Positions 42,477 through 51,937 of a DNA stretch of 64,000 nt are shown piece by piece. The DNA comes from Butyrivibrio sp. INlla14 (GTDB lineage: Bacteria > Bacillota > Clostridia > Lachnospirales > Lachnospiraceae): the NCBI RefSeq assembly GCF_900102515.1, contig NZ_FMVS01000002.1, positions 62,001 through 126,000 on the forward strand, read 5' to 3'. How positions within the stretch are numbered: position 1 is the stretch's first letter; the number at the start of each line of letters is the position of its first letter. The notes beneath the pieces are model-generated. The model was not told the origin of the DNA and ran no database searches. It worked only from the letters and a program-made list of their open reading frames with translations. Both the position numbers and the translations under genes were made by a program.

Positions 42477-44006
42477 TTAGTAATTTATTCGTAGTCCTTT
42501 TGGATAATGATTTTTGAGCATTCCTCCCGCTTGCTTGGCCCAGCCTATGCTATATTCATCAACCATGATAAGTGTCCAGCCCTTTTGCAGGTCTTTGTCG
42601 CATCTAACTGTCTGGCCATTTAGGTATTGCCTTATTTCCTGGCTGTCTTCTTTATAAGAGACGAAAGCCTTTGCATCTTCAGCCTTGATTGCCAGCGCAA
42701 GAGCATGTGATGGCTCAAATCTATCCTTTTTTATGGTTCCAAGATGGAGCCCTGGCCTCATGCACTTAAGACCATTTATTCCAGGCATCTTGGAATCACA
42801 GATATAAAGCTGATCTCCAAACATAAACATTGTACCATCAAGTCTAATGCCGCTATTTAAGATCATTTCCTTTCTGCTGGCAAAAGATAAAGAGCTGTCT
42901 GCAAACTCCCAGAAAAGCTTTTGAATTTCCTTTTTGGCAGGAACATTTCTTCCTCCGGGAACATAATTATCCTTATTCCTGTCAAGAAGCTCTCCGTCGC
43001 GCTTTAGAACACATAAAAAATGCCCTTCGCCGCGAAGTTTGTGAGGCCATAGTCTTATAGCTCTCTGTACCTGTTTTTTCAAGGAAGCTTCTATTTCATC
43101 CAGATTCTGTTCAGTTCCATAATATTGACCACAAAGGGCTCTGCATTCATTTAGGCAATCTTCTGAAATCCACTCACTTCTTGCATTGTCCATGCCTTCA
43201 TAAAGAGGTACTTCTTTTACCTTAAAATCAGGGTGGGTTGCCAAAAATCTAAATATGGACTCTTCATTTTCTTTAGGAGCAAAGGTACAGGTTGAGTATA
43301 CTAAAGTTCCACCTGGCAAAAGCATTTTAGCAGCATTATCAAGGATTTCTTTTTGCCTCTCGCTACAGATTGTTACATTTTCAGGACTCCATTCAGAAAA
43401 AGCAGCTTCTGCATTTTTCCTAAACATCCCCTCTCCTGAACATGGTGCATCCACCAGGATCTTATCAAAGTATCCCTCAAATATCTGGGAAAGGCTGCCT
43501 GAGTCCTCATTTAATACAAGAGCATTTCTGATTCCCAGCCTCTCTACATTAAGAGAAAGAATCTTGGCTCTATCCCTGTTTATCTCATTGGTAACAAGGA
43601 TTCCCTCTCCCTTCATCCTTACAGCTATCTGAGTACTTTTCCCTCCTGGTGCAGCGCAAAGATCAAGGATTCTCTCACCTGGCTTTGGATCAAGGAAGCA
43701 CACAGGAGACATGGCACTGGGTTCCTGGATATAGTAAAGTCCAGCTTCATGATAGGGGCTCTTTCCTGGAGCAGCATCATTTTCGTAGTAGTAGCCATTT
43801 TCTTCCCAGGGCACCTTATTTAAAGGCTCATCAATCCTAATTCCAATCGCCTTTAATTTTTCTTCTACATTATCACAAGCCTTTATCGCATTTATCCTAA
43901 GGCCATGATATCTGGCTTCGTCATCTCCAAAGCTCTTTACAAATTCTTCATATTCATCTTCAGAAAGGAGCTTTTTCATTCGCTCCAAGAATAATTCTGG
44001 TAGCAT
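42477..44006 (-). CDS. rsmF: 16S rRNA m5C methyltransferase, RsmF/NOP2 type
   Basis: 509 residues from ATG 44006, seven bases after GAGGTG; an ATG six bases earlier would abut the ribosome binding site. The SAM-binding motif DLCAAPGGKSTQIA lies near residue 115. The two catalytic cysteines are in DAPCSGEGMFR and STCTFAPKENE. The C-terminal 200 residues form an RsmF-like accessory part with a PUA-like end (GLHLGTIKKDRFEPSHALA). It methylates cytosine in 16S rRNA. RsmF/YebU versus a clostridial paralogue with another site cannot be decided by eye. Confidence 0.9.
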   Translation of the reverse strand: MLPELFLERMKKLLSEDEYEEFVKSFGDDEARYHGLRINAIKACDNVEEKLKAIGIRIDEPLNKVPWEENGYYYENDAAPGKSPYHEAGLYYIQEPSAMSPVCFLDPKPGERILDLCAAPGGKSTQIAVRMKGEGILVTNEINRDRAKILSLNVERLGIRNALVLNEDSGSLSQIFEGYFDKILVDAPCSGEGMFRKNAEAAFSEWSPENVTICSERQKEILDNAAKMLLPGGTLVYSTCTFAPKENEESIFRFLATHPDFKVKEVPLYEGMDNARSEWISEDCLNECRALCGQYYGTEQNLDEIEASLKKQVQRAIRLWPHKLRGEGHFLCVLKRDGELLDRNKDNYVPGGRNVPAKKEIQKLFWEFADSSLSFASRKEMILNSGIRLDGTMFMFGDQLYICDSKMPGINGLKCMRPGLHLGTIKKDRFEPSHALALAIKAEDAKAFVSYKEDSQEIRQYLNGQTVRCDKDLQKGWTLIMVDEYSIGWAKQAGGMLKNHYPKGLRINY

Positions 44007-44042
44007 ATTCATTCACCTCAATGACTACTATAACACAAAACA

Positions 44043-44073
44043 GCTCTCCTTACCGCAATGCAGTAAAGAGAGC
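44043..44073 (-). terminator. Terminator after the DtxR-family gene
   Basis: GCTCTCCTTAC / GTAAAGAGAGC arms (one mismatch) and a T-rich minus-strand tail, 30 bases past the stop. Confidence 0.75.
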
Positions 44074-44102
44074 CTTTATAAGCATCCAAATATCTATCTT
44101 AA

Positions 44103-44477
44103 TTATTTCTGCTCTTTATGTTCCTTAATGAATTTCTTGATACCTTTAAAAGTCTCAGGACTAATGATATGTTCTATCCTGCAGGCATCATTTTCAGCAA
44201 TAGTCTCATCTACGCCAGTTGTCATCATAAGAAATGTAGTTAAATTCTTGTGTTTCTCATATACTGACTTGGCTGTCTTAAGACCTTCCTCTGTAAGCAC
44301 CAGTTCTCCATCATCAGCTACTGTAACAAGACCGTTATCTTTTAAAATTCCAACAGCCCTCGAAACACTAGGTCTTGAAAATCCAAGTTCATTAGCAACA
44401 TCAATTGAACGGACTGTACCCTTTTTCTTTTTCAAAAGATATATGGTCTCAATATAATCTTCACCTGATTCGTGCAT
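44103..44477 (-). CDS. DtxR/MntR-family metal-dependent repressor
   Basis: 124 residues, shorter than DtxR because the SH3-like third domain is missing, as in MntR and clostridial IdeR-like proteins. Winged helix at residues 6-60 (DYIETIYLLKKKKGTVRSID, FSRPSVSRAVGILKDNGLV). Dimerisation and metal site follow, with E in LTEEG, H in YEKHKNL and ENDACRIEHIIS. It is expected to sense Mn2+ or Fe2+ and control its own promoter through the palindrome at 44507-44520. Start after AAGGGGTGAT. Confidence 0.92.
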   Translation of the reverse strand: MHESGEDYIETIYLLKKKKGTVRSIDVANELGFSRPSVSRAVGILKDNGLVTVADDGELVLTEEGLKTAKSVYEKHKNLTTFLMMTTGVDETIAENDACRIEHIISPETFKGIKKFIKEHKEQK

Positions 44478-44506
44478 TTCTGATCACCCCTTATGCATTA
44501 TTTTTG

Positions 44507-44558
44507 GTTAAGCTTAATCCTATAAATTACATTGTACACAATTTTTTATATATTGCAA
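44507..44558 (-). promoter_or_regulatory. Promoter and DtxR-like palindrome upstream of the repressor gene
   Basis: Minus strand TTGCAA (44553-44558), 16-base spacer and TACAAT (44531-44536). Ten bases on follows GGATTAAGCTTAACC (44506-44520), whose core TTAAGCTTAA is a perfect palindrome. The position suits repression of the gene's own start. Confidence 0.55.
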
Positions 44559-44654
44559 TATGTTTTGCTAGCAATTGAAAATATCTCCGCCTATGTTGTA
44601 TCATCATAGGTAATTACAGATAAGAAATATAATCCAATATCTTATGGAGCTTTT

Positions 44655-45710
44655 ATGAAAAAAAGATATAACTTCATGAACTTATTAAGAGTTCTTTCAA
44701 TGTTCACAATAGTATTCTATCACATGTTGATCACACTTTACATCTATGGAATTCGTCAGCTTGAAAGTATTTCATTTTTCTTTGAAAATAGAAATATGCA
44801 TATAGCCAAGATAGGAGTCTGCTTATTCTTTATGTTATCAGGCTGCGGCCTTATGTTAGGGGCCAAAGATTCCAATAAGCACTTCAGTATAAAAGACTTT
44901 TATATAAAACGATTCAAAAAGATCCTGATACCTTTTTATATAGTCTACGTATGCTACTTCGTTTTCCTTTTATGTATCGGTGAAATGCAAGTTTCAAACC
45001 CCTTTGGAGAAAAAAAGCTTCTTCCAATAAGTTTTATTTTTACTCTTCTGGGCATGGATGCCTACCTTGAAAATTTCGGTGTTCCTACATGCTCTCTTGG
45101 CATTGGAGAATGGTTCCTGGGTTGTCTTATACTAATTTACCTTTTGTATCCTCTACTTCGCCTTGCAATGCAAAAAAATAAATATGCGACAATTATAGCA
45201 GCAACTGCCTATTACGTTCTTATCAATATGTTTTATCAGGATATTCCGATATTTAACGGCGTCAATATGTACATGAATATAGCTATAAAGATTTATGATT
45301 TCATCCTGGGAATGTTCCTTGCCATGGTTATAGATGATATTCCTAAGATTGCTCTATTTATCAGCATTCCACTTAACCTCATATTTGTGCTGTGCCCGTT
45401 CACACTTCCAGGCATTGACAGTTTCCAGATTCCGATTCAGTGCCTTACTATTTTCATTATATGTTCTTTCCTTGAAAAAGCACTTGATAGGGCAAATGGA
45501 TTTATGAAGGTAGTATCACTTCTCGCAGCCTATAGCTACGAGTATTTCCTGGTACATCATATAGTCATCGTTCATATGACAAGACTTGGTCAGAACAGAG
45601 CATTTAGTAATTTAAGTATTCTCCTACTCTTTATAAGCGAAGTATTCATAACAATAGTCCTAGCCATCATATTAAAGAAAATAACAAGCTTTAGAATTAC
45701 AAAAAAATAG
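44655..45710 (+). CDS. Acyltransferase family 3 membrane protein
   Basis: 351 residues with about ten membrane helices. The N-terminus FMNLLRVLSMFTIVFYHM has the family's R-x(10)-H layout; FMLSGCGLMLG and the loop following KRFKKILIPFY are typical of OafA/YrhL/WecH proteins that acylate surface polysaccharides. Start ATG with GGAG eight bases upstream. It stands alone on the plus strand and ends at a shared terminator. Target glycan unknown. Confidence 0.9.
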   Translation: MKKRYNFMNLLRVLSMFTIVFYHMLITLYIYGIRQLESISFFFENRNMHIAKIGVCLFFMLSGCGLMLGAKDSNKHFSIKDFYIKRFKKILIPFYIVYVCYFVFLLCIGEMQVSNPFGEKKLLPISFIFTLLGMDAYLENFGVPTCSLGIGEWFLGCLILIYLLYPLLRLAMQKNKYATIIAATAYYVLINMFYQDIPIFNGVNMYMNIAIKIYDFILGMFLAMVIDDIPKIALFISIPLNLIFVLCPFTLPGIDSFQIPIQCLTIFIICSFLEKALDRANGFMKVVSLLAAYSYEYFLVHHIVIVHMTRLGQNRAFSNLSILLLFISEVFITIVLAIILKKITSFRITKK

Positions 45711-45754
45711 TTTGTTTATTCGAATATCCATTTGCTTGCCAATCTGTGTAACTA

Positions 45755-45784
45755 AAAAGACCATCCATTTCTGGATGGTCTTTT
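45755..45784. terminator. Bidirectional terminator between the acyltransferase and rny
   Basis: AAAAGACCATCCA / TGGATGGTCTTTT perfect 13-base arms with a 4-base loop; A-run and T-run flank it on both strands. Confidence 0.92.
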
Positions 45785-45796
45785 AATTTTAAAATA

Positions 45797-47344
45797 TTAC
45801 TTGGCGTAATCTGTTGCTCTGCTCTCTCTAATAATATTGACCTTGATCTGTCCGGGATATTCCATCTCGTCCTCGATCTTCTTGGCAATATCGCGAGCCA
45901 TGAGCACCATATCAGCGTCTGAAACCTGCTCAGGAACAACCATTACTCTGACTTCACGTCCGGCCTGAATAGCAAATGAGTGATCAACACCCTTAAAGCT
46001 ATTAGTGATTTCCTCGAGTTCTTTTAATCTTGATGTGTAAGTTTCAAGTGTTTCTCTTCTAGCTCCAGGTCTAGCTGAAGAAATAGTATCAGCAGCCTGT
46101 ACAAGAATTGCTATAAGAGACTGTGGCTCTACATCTCCATGATGAGCCTCTACTGCATTGATAACAATCTGAGATTCCTTGTACTTCTTACAAATATCAA
46201 CACCCAGCTGGATATGTGAGCCTTCAAGCTCATGATCAACAGCCTTACCAATATCATGTAAGAGTCCGGCTCTCTTAGCAACTCGAACATCAAGTCCAAA
46301 TTCTGAAGCAAGAAGTCCGCACAACTGTGCAACCTCTACGGAATGCTTCAAGCAGTTCTGACCGTAACTAGTTCTAAACTTCATACGGCCGAGAATCTTG
46401 ATGACTTCAGGATGAAGTCCATGAACACCAGCCTCAATAGCGGCATTCTCACCTTCCTCCTTGATCTTGGCAGCTACTTCCTTCTGTGCCTTTTCAACCA
46501 TTTCCTCGATTCTTGCAGGATGGATACGTCCATCTACAATAAGCTTCTCGAGTGCTATACGAGCAACTTCTCTACGAATTGGATCAAATCCAGAAATTAC
46601 TACTGCCTCTGGTGTATCATCGATAATAAGATCAACACCAGTCATTGTTTCAAGAGTTCTGATATTCCTACCCTCTCTACCAATGATTCTACCCTTCATC
46701 TCATCGTTAGGTAGCTGTACTACAGATATAGTTGTCTCAGAAACGTGGTCTGCAGAACATCTCTGAATTGCATTTACAACGATTTCCTTGGCTCTCTTAT
46801 CTGCTTCTTCCTTGGCTTCAGCTTCCATGTTCTTGATCATGACAGCTGATTCATGCTTCACATCATCTTCTACGATCTTTAAAAGATACTCTTTTGCCTG
46901 TTCGGAGGTTAAGCCAGAGATTTTCTCAAGTTCCTGTAGCCTTTGTTCATTAAGCTTAGCAACCTCGTCACTCTTTTTATTGAGCGCCTCCTCACGAGCA
47001 TTCAAGCTTTGCTCTTTCTTCTCGATCGCTTCCGATCTCTTCTCGACGTTTTCCTCTTTCTGCTGAACTCTTCTCTCAGAGCGCTGAACCTCATTTCTAC
47101 GGTCCTTAACTTCCTTTTCCAACTCGTTGCGTGTCTTTAACGCTTCTTCCTTGGCTTCCAAAAGTTTCTCACGCTTTGTCTCCTCAGCAGTTTTGAGTGC
47201 CTCGTCAATAATCTTTCTTGCCCTTTCCTCAGCACTTCCGATTTTCCCCTCAGTTACCTTCTTATGGTATGAGTTTGACAAAACCCAAGTTACAAGTACA
47301 GAAATGACAAGAGTTGCTACTACTGCAATAATAATACCGGGCAT
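45797..47344 (-). CDS. rny: Ribonuclease Y
   Basis: 515 residues. One N-terminal membrane helix (about 4-25) is followed by a long coiled coil (28-190). Next is a KH domain with [15 protein letters not shown], then an HD domain with [12 protein letters not shown] near residue 365. RNase Y starts mRNA decay at the membrane in Firmicutes. Length and order are canonical. Start ATG follows AAGGAGGTG. The next gene upstream on the strand is recX, 130 bases away, with no clear terminator between. Confidence 0.97.
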   Translation of the reverse strand: MPGIIIAVVATLVISVLVTWVLSNSYHKKVTEGKIGSAEERARKIIDEALKTAEETKREKLLEAKEEALKTRNELEKEVKDRRNEVQRSERRVQQKEENVEKRSEAIEKKEQSLNAREEALNKKSDEVAKLNEQRLQELEKISGLTSEQAKEYLLKIVEDDVKHESAVMIKNMEAEAKEEADKRAKEIVVNAIQRCSADHVSETTISVVQLPNDEMKGRIIGREGRNIRTLETMTGVDLIIDDTPEAVVISGFDPIRREVARIALEKLIVDGRIHPARIEEMVEKAQKEVAAKIKEEGENAAIEAGVHGLHPEVIKILGRMKFRTSYGQNCLKHSVEVAQLCGLLASEFGLDVRVAKRAGLLHDIGKAVDHELEGSHIQLGVDICKKYKESQIVINAVEAHHGDVEPQSLIAILVQAADTISSARPGARRETLETYTSRLKELEEITNSFKGVDHSFAIQAGREVRVMVVPEQVSDADMVLMARDIAKKIEDEMEYPGQIKVNIIRESRATDYAK

Positions 47345-47474
47345 TACAGGAGCACCTCCTTATTCAATTTTCATTGTACAATATTTTGTATAGTACGCTT
47401 AAAAAATATCAATCACTTGCGTACTTAAATACAATTTTACAACACTTAAATTTTACCTTTTATAAAATGCAGTG

Positions 47475-48098
47475 TCAAGGTATATCGGGACTACAATTAT
47501 CCATTGCATGTTTTATATTGGACATAGAATAGCCTTTTCTCAAGAGAAATGCCATTATTTTCTGCTTGTCCTTAAAATCCATGGAGTCATCGTAATGCTT
47601 CTTGGCAAGTAGCTTAGAGATCTGATCAAGTTCCACATCCGAATCTTCATCGCAATATAACTCATCAATAATTGACGATATCAATTCCTTATCTATTCCT
47701 TTATTAGACAAGTCCTGAATAATTCGGTTTCGACTACGCAGAGACATATGATAAGTTATATAGTCCCTGGCAAAGCGTTCGTCATCAAGATACTTGTAGG
47801 ATTTAACATAATCTATCGCTTCATCAATAAGCTCATCAGGATATAAACCCTCTGCAAGTTTGTCTCGTAGTTGTCTTTCTGTATAATCCTTTTTTTGCAA
47901 AAGGTTCATAGCGCGAAGCTTAGCCCTCTTGGAAAGTACTACCCCTATGATTTCCTGGTATACAGCATCTGAGAGTTCATTCCCAGGCTTAATAGAGTAA
48001 GTTCTAAGTTCACCCTTGTATAATACAAAAGCAAATTCTCCGTCAATAAAGACCTTATTTCTCTTCTTATCAAGTTCAACAATGTCTGATATTATCAT
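47475..48098 (-). CDS. recX: Regulatory protein RecX
   Basis: 207 residues from ATG 48098; the longer frame overlaps recA and is not preferred, but the ribosome binding site is weak, so coupling to recA translation is likely. Helical repeats typical of RecX: RAKLRAMNLLQKKDYTERQL, YVKSYKYLDDERFARDYI and KHYDDSMDFKDKQKIMAFL. It modulates RecA filaments. Placed 13 bases after recA, the standard order, so it is induced with recA. Confidence 0.92.
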   Translation of the reverse strand: MIISDIVELDKKRNKVFIDGEFAFVLYKGELRTYSIKPGNELSDAVYQEIIGVVLSKRAKLRAMNLLQKKDYTERQLRDKLAEGLYPDELIDEAIDYVKSYKYLDDERFARDYITYHMSLRSRNRIIQDLSNKGIDKELISSIIDELYCDEDSDVELDQISKLLAKKHYDDSMDFKDKQKIMAFLLRKGYSMSNIKHAMDNCSPDIP

Positions 48099-48111
48099 AT
48101 GCCGAGTACTA

Positions 48112-49182
48112 TTACTTTGAAGCCTTTGTCTTCTTAGCTGGTGCAGCTTCTGAATCTGCATCTGCATTTGCTACAACATCTCCATTTACTGGAAGCCCAT
48201 ATTTAGCCCTTACCTTAGCATCAATATCTGCAAGAACAGCTGGATTATTCTCCAGGTAAAGCTTTGCATTCTCTCTACCCTGTCCAATCTTCTCACCTTC
48301 GTACTGATACCATGCACCGCTCTTATTTACAATATCAACACCTGCAGCAAGATCCAAAATATCACCAGTTGCAGATATTCCCTTACCGAACATAATATCA
48401 AATTCTGCCTCTTTGAAAGGAGGAGCAATCTTGTTCTTAACTACTTTAACTCTTGTTCTGTTACCAATAACTTCACCATTCTGCTTGATAGCCTCAATTC
48501 GACGAACATCCATACGAACTGATGAATAGAACTTAAGAGCACGTCCACCAGTTGTAGTCTCTGGATTACCAAACATAACGCCAACCTTCTCACGAAGCTG
48601 GTTGATAAAGATTACAGTACAATTAGATTTGCTGATAACAGCTGTAAGCTTACGAAGAGCCTGTGACATAAGTCTGGCCTGAAGTCCCACATGCGAATCT
48701 CCCATGTCACCATCAATCTCTGCCTTAGGAACAAGAGCTGCAACAGAGTCAACTACTACGATATCGATAGCGCCAGATCTAACCATCGTCTCTGTGATTT
48801 CAAGTGCCTGCTCACCACTATCAGGCTGTGAAATATAAAGATTATCAACATCTACGCCGATGTTCTTGGCATATACAGGATCAAGTGCATGCTCTGCATC
48901 GATAAAGCCTGCTATACCGCCTCTCTTCTGAACCTCAGCGATCATATGTAATGTTACTGTAGTCTTACCACTGGACTCAGGACCATAGATCTCAACAATC
49001 CTGCCCTTAGGAATTCCGCCAAGGCCAAGTGCAATATCAAGACTAAGTGAACCTGTTGGGATAGTCTCAACATTCATGGTATCAGATGAATCACCAAGCT
49101 TCATCACAGCGCCCTTTCCAAACTGCTTCTCAATCTGTCCCAGTGCTGCTTCTAATGCTTTCTGTTTCTCTTCTCTTTCCAT
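48112..49182 (-). CDS. recA: Recombinase RecA
   Basis: 356 residues. Walker [10 protein letters not shown] at 67-75, Walker [11 protein letters not shown] near 140, loop L1/L2 region [21 protein letters not shown], and the acidic, Ala-rich C-terminus. It forms filaments on single-stranded DNA for recombination and SOS induction. Start ATG behind AAGGAGA. The promoter at 49228-49251 is covered by LexA boxes, so the gene should be damage-inducible. Confidence 0.99.
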   Translation of the reverse strand: MEREEKQKALEAALGQIEKQFGKGAVMKLGDSSDTMNVETIPTGSLSLDIALGLGGIPKGRIVEIYGPESSGKTTVTLHMIAEVQKRGGIAGFIDAEHALDPVYAKNIGVDVDNLYISQPDSGEQALEITETMVRSGAIDIVVVDSVAALVPKAEIDGDMGDSHVGLQARLMSQALRKLTAVISKSNCTVIFINQLREKVGVMFGNPETTTGGRALKFYSSVRMDVRRIEAIKQNGEVIGNRTRVKVVKNKIAPPFKEAEFDIMFGKGISATGDILDLAAGVDIVNKSGAWYQYEGEKIGQGRENAKLYLENNPAVLADIDAKVRAKYGLPVNGDVVANADADSEAAPAKKTKASK

Positions 49183-49197
49183 ACTAATCTCCTTTTC

Positions 49198-49211
49198 AGA
49201 ACACCCGTTCG
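49198..49211 (-). promoter_or_regulatory. LexA (SOS) box, downstream copy
   Basis: Minus strand CGAACGGGTGTTCT matches the Gram-positive consensus CGAACRNRYGTTYC at 13 of 14 positions. It lies in the recA leader, 16 bases before the start codon. Confidence 0.8.
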
Positions 49212-49227
49212 TTTATATAACTATACT

Positions 49228-49251
49228 AAAACAAATGTTCGGGTGTGTCAA
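49228..49251 (-). promoter_or_regulatory. recA promoter with LexA box
   Basis: TTGACA (49246-49251), 17-base spacer and TAGTAT. Inside the spacer CGAACATTTGTTTT (49228-49241) is a second LexA box, with a perfect left half and a weaker right half. Confidence 0.75.
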
Positions 49252-49517
49252 CATATTAATTCATTTTTAGTTACGATTTTGCATTCTACAGTAATAAAAC
49301 TGGAAAACTCCGGCAGAAACGCCAGATATGGGGTACTATCAAATTCCCTTGTCATCCGTCATGCACATATTAACAAATAACAAGTCCAATAAAAAGTACA
49401 TCCCAAATTAATGATCCCCGTTAACACATACAAGCCATTGCTAAGAAAAGCAACGGCTTGATTAGATTACCATATAATTCCCCGTAAAACAAATTAATAT
49501 TTTATGTATATCGTAAT
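49252..49517. other. Intergenic region between recA and the J-domain gene
   Basis: About 266 bases (335 between the two coding regions). Apart from the terminator at 49431-49460 I see nothing. Confidence 0.6.
49431..49460 (-). terminator. Hairpin after the J-domain gene
   Basis: CAAGCCATTGC / GCAACGGCTTG arms (one mismatch), 8-base loop. T-rich but not a clean T-run afterwards. Confidence 0.6.
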
Positions 49518-50054
49518 TTAGTTGATGATACTTATATTAAACTGTCTACAAAGAGCAGCATATTCCTCATTGATAAGTTGTACCATCTCCTGATCACCAG
49601 CGATATTATCAGGATGGAACATCTTCATAAGGTCCTTATATCTCTTTTTTAATGAAAGAGGATTATCTACTCCTCTGAACATAAGATCAAGAGCATCGTA
49701 TTCATTTTCTCTCTGTATAGCCTTTTCTCTCTCGAGTCTTATGTATTCATTTTCAAGTTTCTTCTTGTCACCGTTTAACTGGTCAAATCCATTGTTAAGA
49801 ATGCGAAGCCTTTGGTCAAATAAAGCCTTGTCGTTATTGAGCTTTTTGGTTGCTGTCTCAAGCTTTCTCTCGGCAATATCCATTCTCTCTTTAAAAGCCA
49901 TCTCGTCAGCTTCTAATCTGGCATATCTATCCTCTAGAGAACTCTCCTGATTCTCAAGCCTTACGCTCTCTTTAAAAAGCCACAGACGCAATTCAGAAAG
50001 TTCATCTTCTGAACCATTAAGTATTATTTCCTCAATTCTTTCTCTATCTAACAT
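49518..50054 (-). CDS. Coiled-coil protein with C-terminal J domain
   Basis: 178 residues. Residues 20-115 are a charged coiled coil. From about 120 to 170 comes a J domain: LKKRYKDLMKMFHPDN with the HPD triad, then VQLINEEYAALCRQF. The J domain would stimulate DnaK, but the glycine-rich and zinc parts of DnaJ are absent, so it is a specialised co-chaperone or adaptor. Start ATG behind GGGAGGA. Confidence 0.85.
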   Translation of the reverse strand: MLDRERIEEIILNGSEDELSELRLWLFKESVRLENQESSLEDRYARLEADEMAFKERMDIAERKLETATKKLNNDKALFDQRLRILNNGFDQLNGDKKKLENEYIRLEREKAIQRENEYDALDLMFRGVDNPLSLKKRYKDLMKMFHPDNIAGDQEMVQLINEEYAALCRQFNISIIN

Positions 50055-50086
50055 ATGAATCCTCCCATTTAAAGGGCTGTAAGGAT

Positions 50087-50473
50087 TTACTTATCCTCTT
50101 TAGGGAAAGCTATGTCGATTGCCTGATCGTCAGCCATCATGTTTTCTTTTTTGGCAGAGAAATGATCCATAACATCCGGAATCATATCAAGAACCTTAGT
50201 CACAGCATCCTGATTTTTGATATTAACAAGCTTGGTTGAACCATTTTTAATAACAAGAACTGCGCTTGGAGACATCTTGGCTCCAAATCCGCCGCATCCG
50301 CCATTTTTCTTGTCAGCTGTGCTTGATCCAGCACCTACGCCAAAGGAAACATCTACAAGAGGTACAATAACTGTATCTCCTATCTGAGTAGCCTCGCCAA
50401 CAACTGTCTTGGCCCCCATAACTTTGTTCATCCCACCGAGTAAAGACTCTACAACCTCATTAAAATTACCCAA
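50087..50473 (-). CDS. GerW/YtfJ-family protein
   Basis: 128 residues; start TTG with GGAGG before it. Conserved GAKTVVGEATQIGDTVIVP, GFGAGSS-like Gly-rich middle (GGCGGFGAKMSPSAVLVI) and VLDMIPDVMDHF. The family (Pfam Spore_YtfJ) takes part in spore germination in Bacillus but is widespread in non-sporulating Clostridia too, so a sporulation role is not implied here. It shares a cluster with the DUF2953 gene, which is its usual neighbour. Confidence 0.92.
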   Translation of the reverse strand: MGNFNEVVESLLGGMNKVMGAKTVVGEATQIGDTVIVPLVDVSFGVGAGSSTADKKNGGCGGFGAKMSPSAVLVIKNGSTKLVNIKNQDAVTKVLDMIPDVMDHFSAKKENMMADDQAIDIAFPKEDK

Positions 50474-50495
50474 AACACACCTCCAACGATATCTA

Positions 50496-51509
50496 TCAGG
50501 AATTTAAGATTTTCTTAAATCTTCTGATGACTTTTTTCACATCTTTATTAAAGTAGCAGACGCCAACACAATATAAAACAGTCGCAACTGTTATATGCCC
50601 CTTAAAATGAGCATCTGCATAAATAACTTTCCTGTCAAAATCTGGTTCAAACGAAACTTTCCTGAATATTACTGGATAAAAAGCTCCATATAATGCCATA
50701 ACCTCTGCTGTATCTGCCGGATCTCCCAATCCTAGTTTAAGATCAACTCTCGCTTTATCAGGTGCTATCATCTTCAAAAGCCTGATAAGTTTTCTCTTAA
50801 CCAGCTCAAATGCTCGCTTGAAAATATCGTTTTCAAGTGTAGTTTTTATCATCCTTATCTTATCATAAAGTCTAGATGTTGTATATCTGATATTTTCAAA
50901 CACATTAAGTGGTGTTGTAAGAAAATTCTGAACTCTTTCAACAATTTGTAATACTATTTCAATAGGAGTTTTTTCTTCTTCGTCCTCATATCCTATATCT
51001 ATATTATCGGATTCTGAGACTTTTTCTTTATCCTGTTCCAAATCCTGTTTTTCCTCTGGAACTATATCTGGATTTTCAGCCTGCTCAGCATCGGTAACAT
51101 CATTTTGACTGCTAGGTGACTTAGTCTCAAGATTATTACCAGCCTCTTCGGAGCTTTCATCATCAGTTTTTTCTTTCTTTTTTCTCTTCTTCTCGCCCCT
51201 GGCTTTGTCATCATCCTCTTTCTCGGATTTAGGTAATATCTTTATCCCTAAGATTTTAACCGTAAATTCCTTATTATCAGGATAAGCGATAGTAGCGCTT
51301 ATAAAATGAAGCAGCCAGGTAATCTTGGCGCTGCAACTTATCTTATCCGTATCAAAGCCTTCCTCAAATTCCATTTCCGGAACATTTGCATCCAGCCTGT
51401 ACCTGATAGGAACAAGCAGGATAAGAAGCAATATTGCAAGGATAATTGCCAATATCCACAGCAAAACTATCCCTATTATCCTAAGAACCGTTAATACTCC
51501 CGCCAACAT
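50496..51509 (-). CDS. DUF2953-family membrane protein
   Basis: 337 residues. One or two N-terminal membrane segments (about 5-33), a middle stretch of about 90 residues rich in Glu, Asp and Lys (about 95-175), then the conserved C-terminal DUF2953 part (LKLGLGDPADTAEVMALYG, ADAHFKGHITVATVLY). Typical partner of ytfJ/gerW; function unknown. Start ATG after GGGGAAG. Confidence 0.85.
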   Translation of the reverse strand: MLAGVLTVLRIIGIVLLWILAIILAILLLILLVPIRYRLDANVPEMEFEEGFDTDKISCSAKITWLLHFISATIAYPDNKEFTVKILGIKILPKSEKEDDDKARGEKKRKKKEKTDDESSEEAGNNLETKSPSSQNDVTDAEQAENPDIVPEEKQDLEQDKEKVSESDNIDIGYEDEEEKTPIEIVLQIVERVQNFLTTPLNVFENIRYTTSRLYDKIRMIKTTLENDIFKRAFELVKRKLIRLLKMIAPDKARVDLKLGLGDPADTAEVMALYGAFYPVIFRKVSFEPDFDRKVIYADAHFKGHITVATVLYCVGVCYFNKDVKKVIRRFKKILNS

Positions 51510-51537
51510 ACAAAACTCTCACTTCCCCAAATGATAA

Positions 51538-51864
51538 TCATGCCTTAAGAAGATAATCTGATAATCTTCCATCAAGACCTGCAATAGAAGCTTCCTGAGA
51601 TATCCTAAGTACTATATCAAGTGCTTCTTCATAGCTAGAGGCTATCCCATAGATAAAAACAGGATGAACCCTGTAGTAGGGTTGCCTCAAAAAGGCACAG
51701 TGTATGATATCAAGCTGATCATTTTGGTTCATGGCCTTAGTGACACAAAATATATTAAACTGGCCACAGCCATGATATAGGTTCCATTTTACCAAGGCCC
51801 TTTTTTTGACACTTGTTCCCCAGTAAAGGTCCTTGGAAAACTCACAAAACCCGCGTTTTCTCAT
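51538..51864 (-). CDS. Uncharacterised 108-residue protein
   Basis: Soluble, Cys-containing, with no known motif. GRLSDYLLKA closes it. The start ATG follows GGGGAAGAG. It precedes the DUF2953 gene by 28 bases on the same strand and so probably shares its transcript, with the PBP gene upstream. Confidence 0.65.
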   Translation of the reverse strand: MRKRGFCEFSKDLYWGTSVKKRALVKWNLYHGCGQFNIFCVTKAMNQNDQLDIIHCAFLRQPYYRVHPVFIYGIASSYEEALDIVLRISQEASIAGLDGRLSDYLLKA

Positions 51865-51937
51865 TTTCTCTTCCCCAAATCATAAACAAAAATCATATGG
51901 TGACAAAATTAACTACTGACACCTTTATCCTATTATA

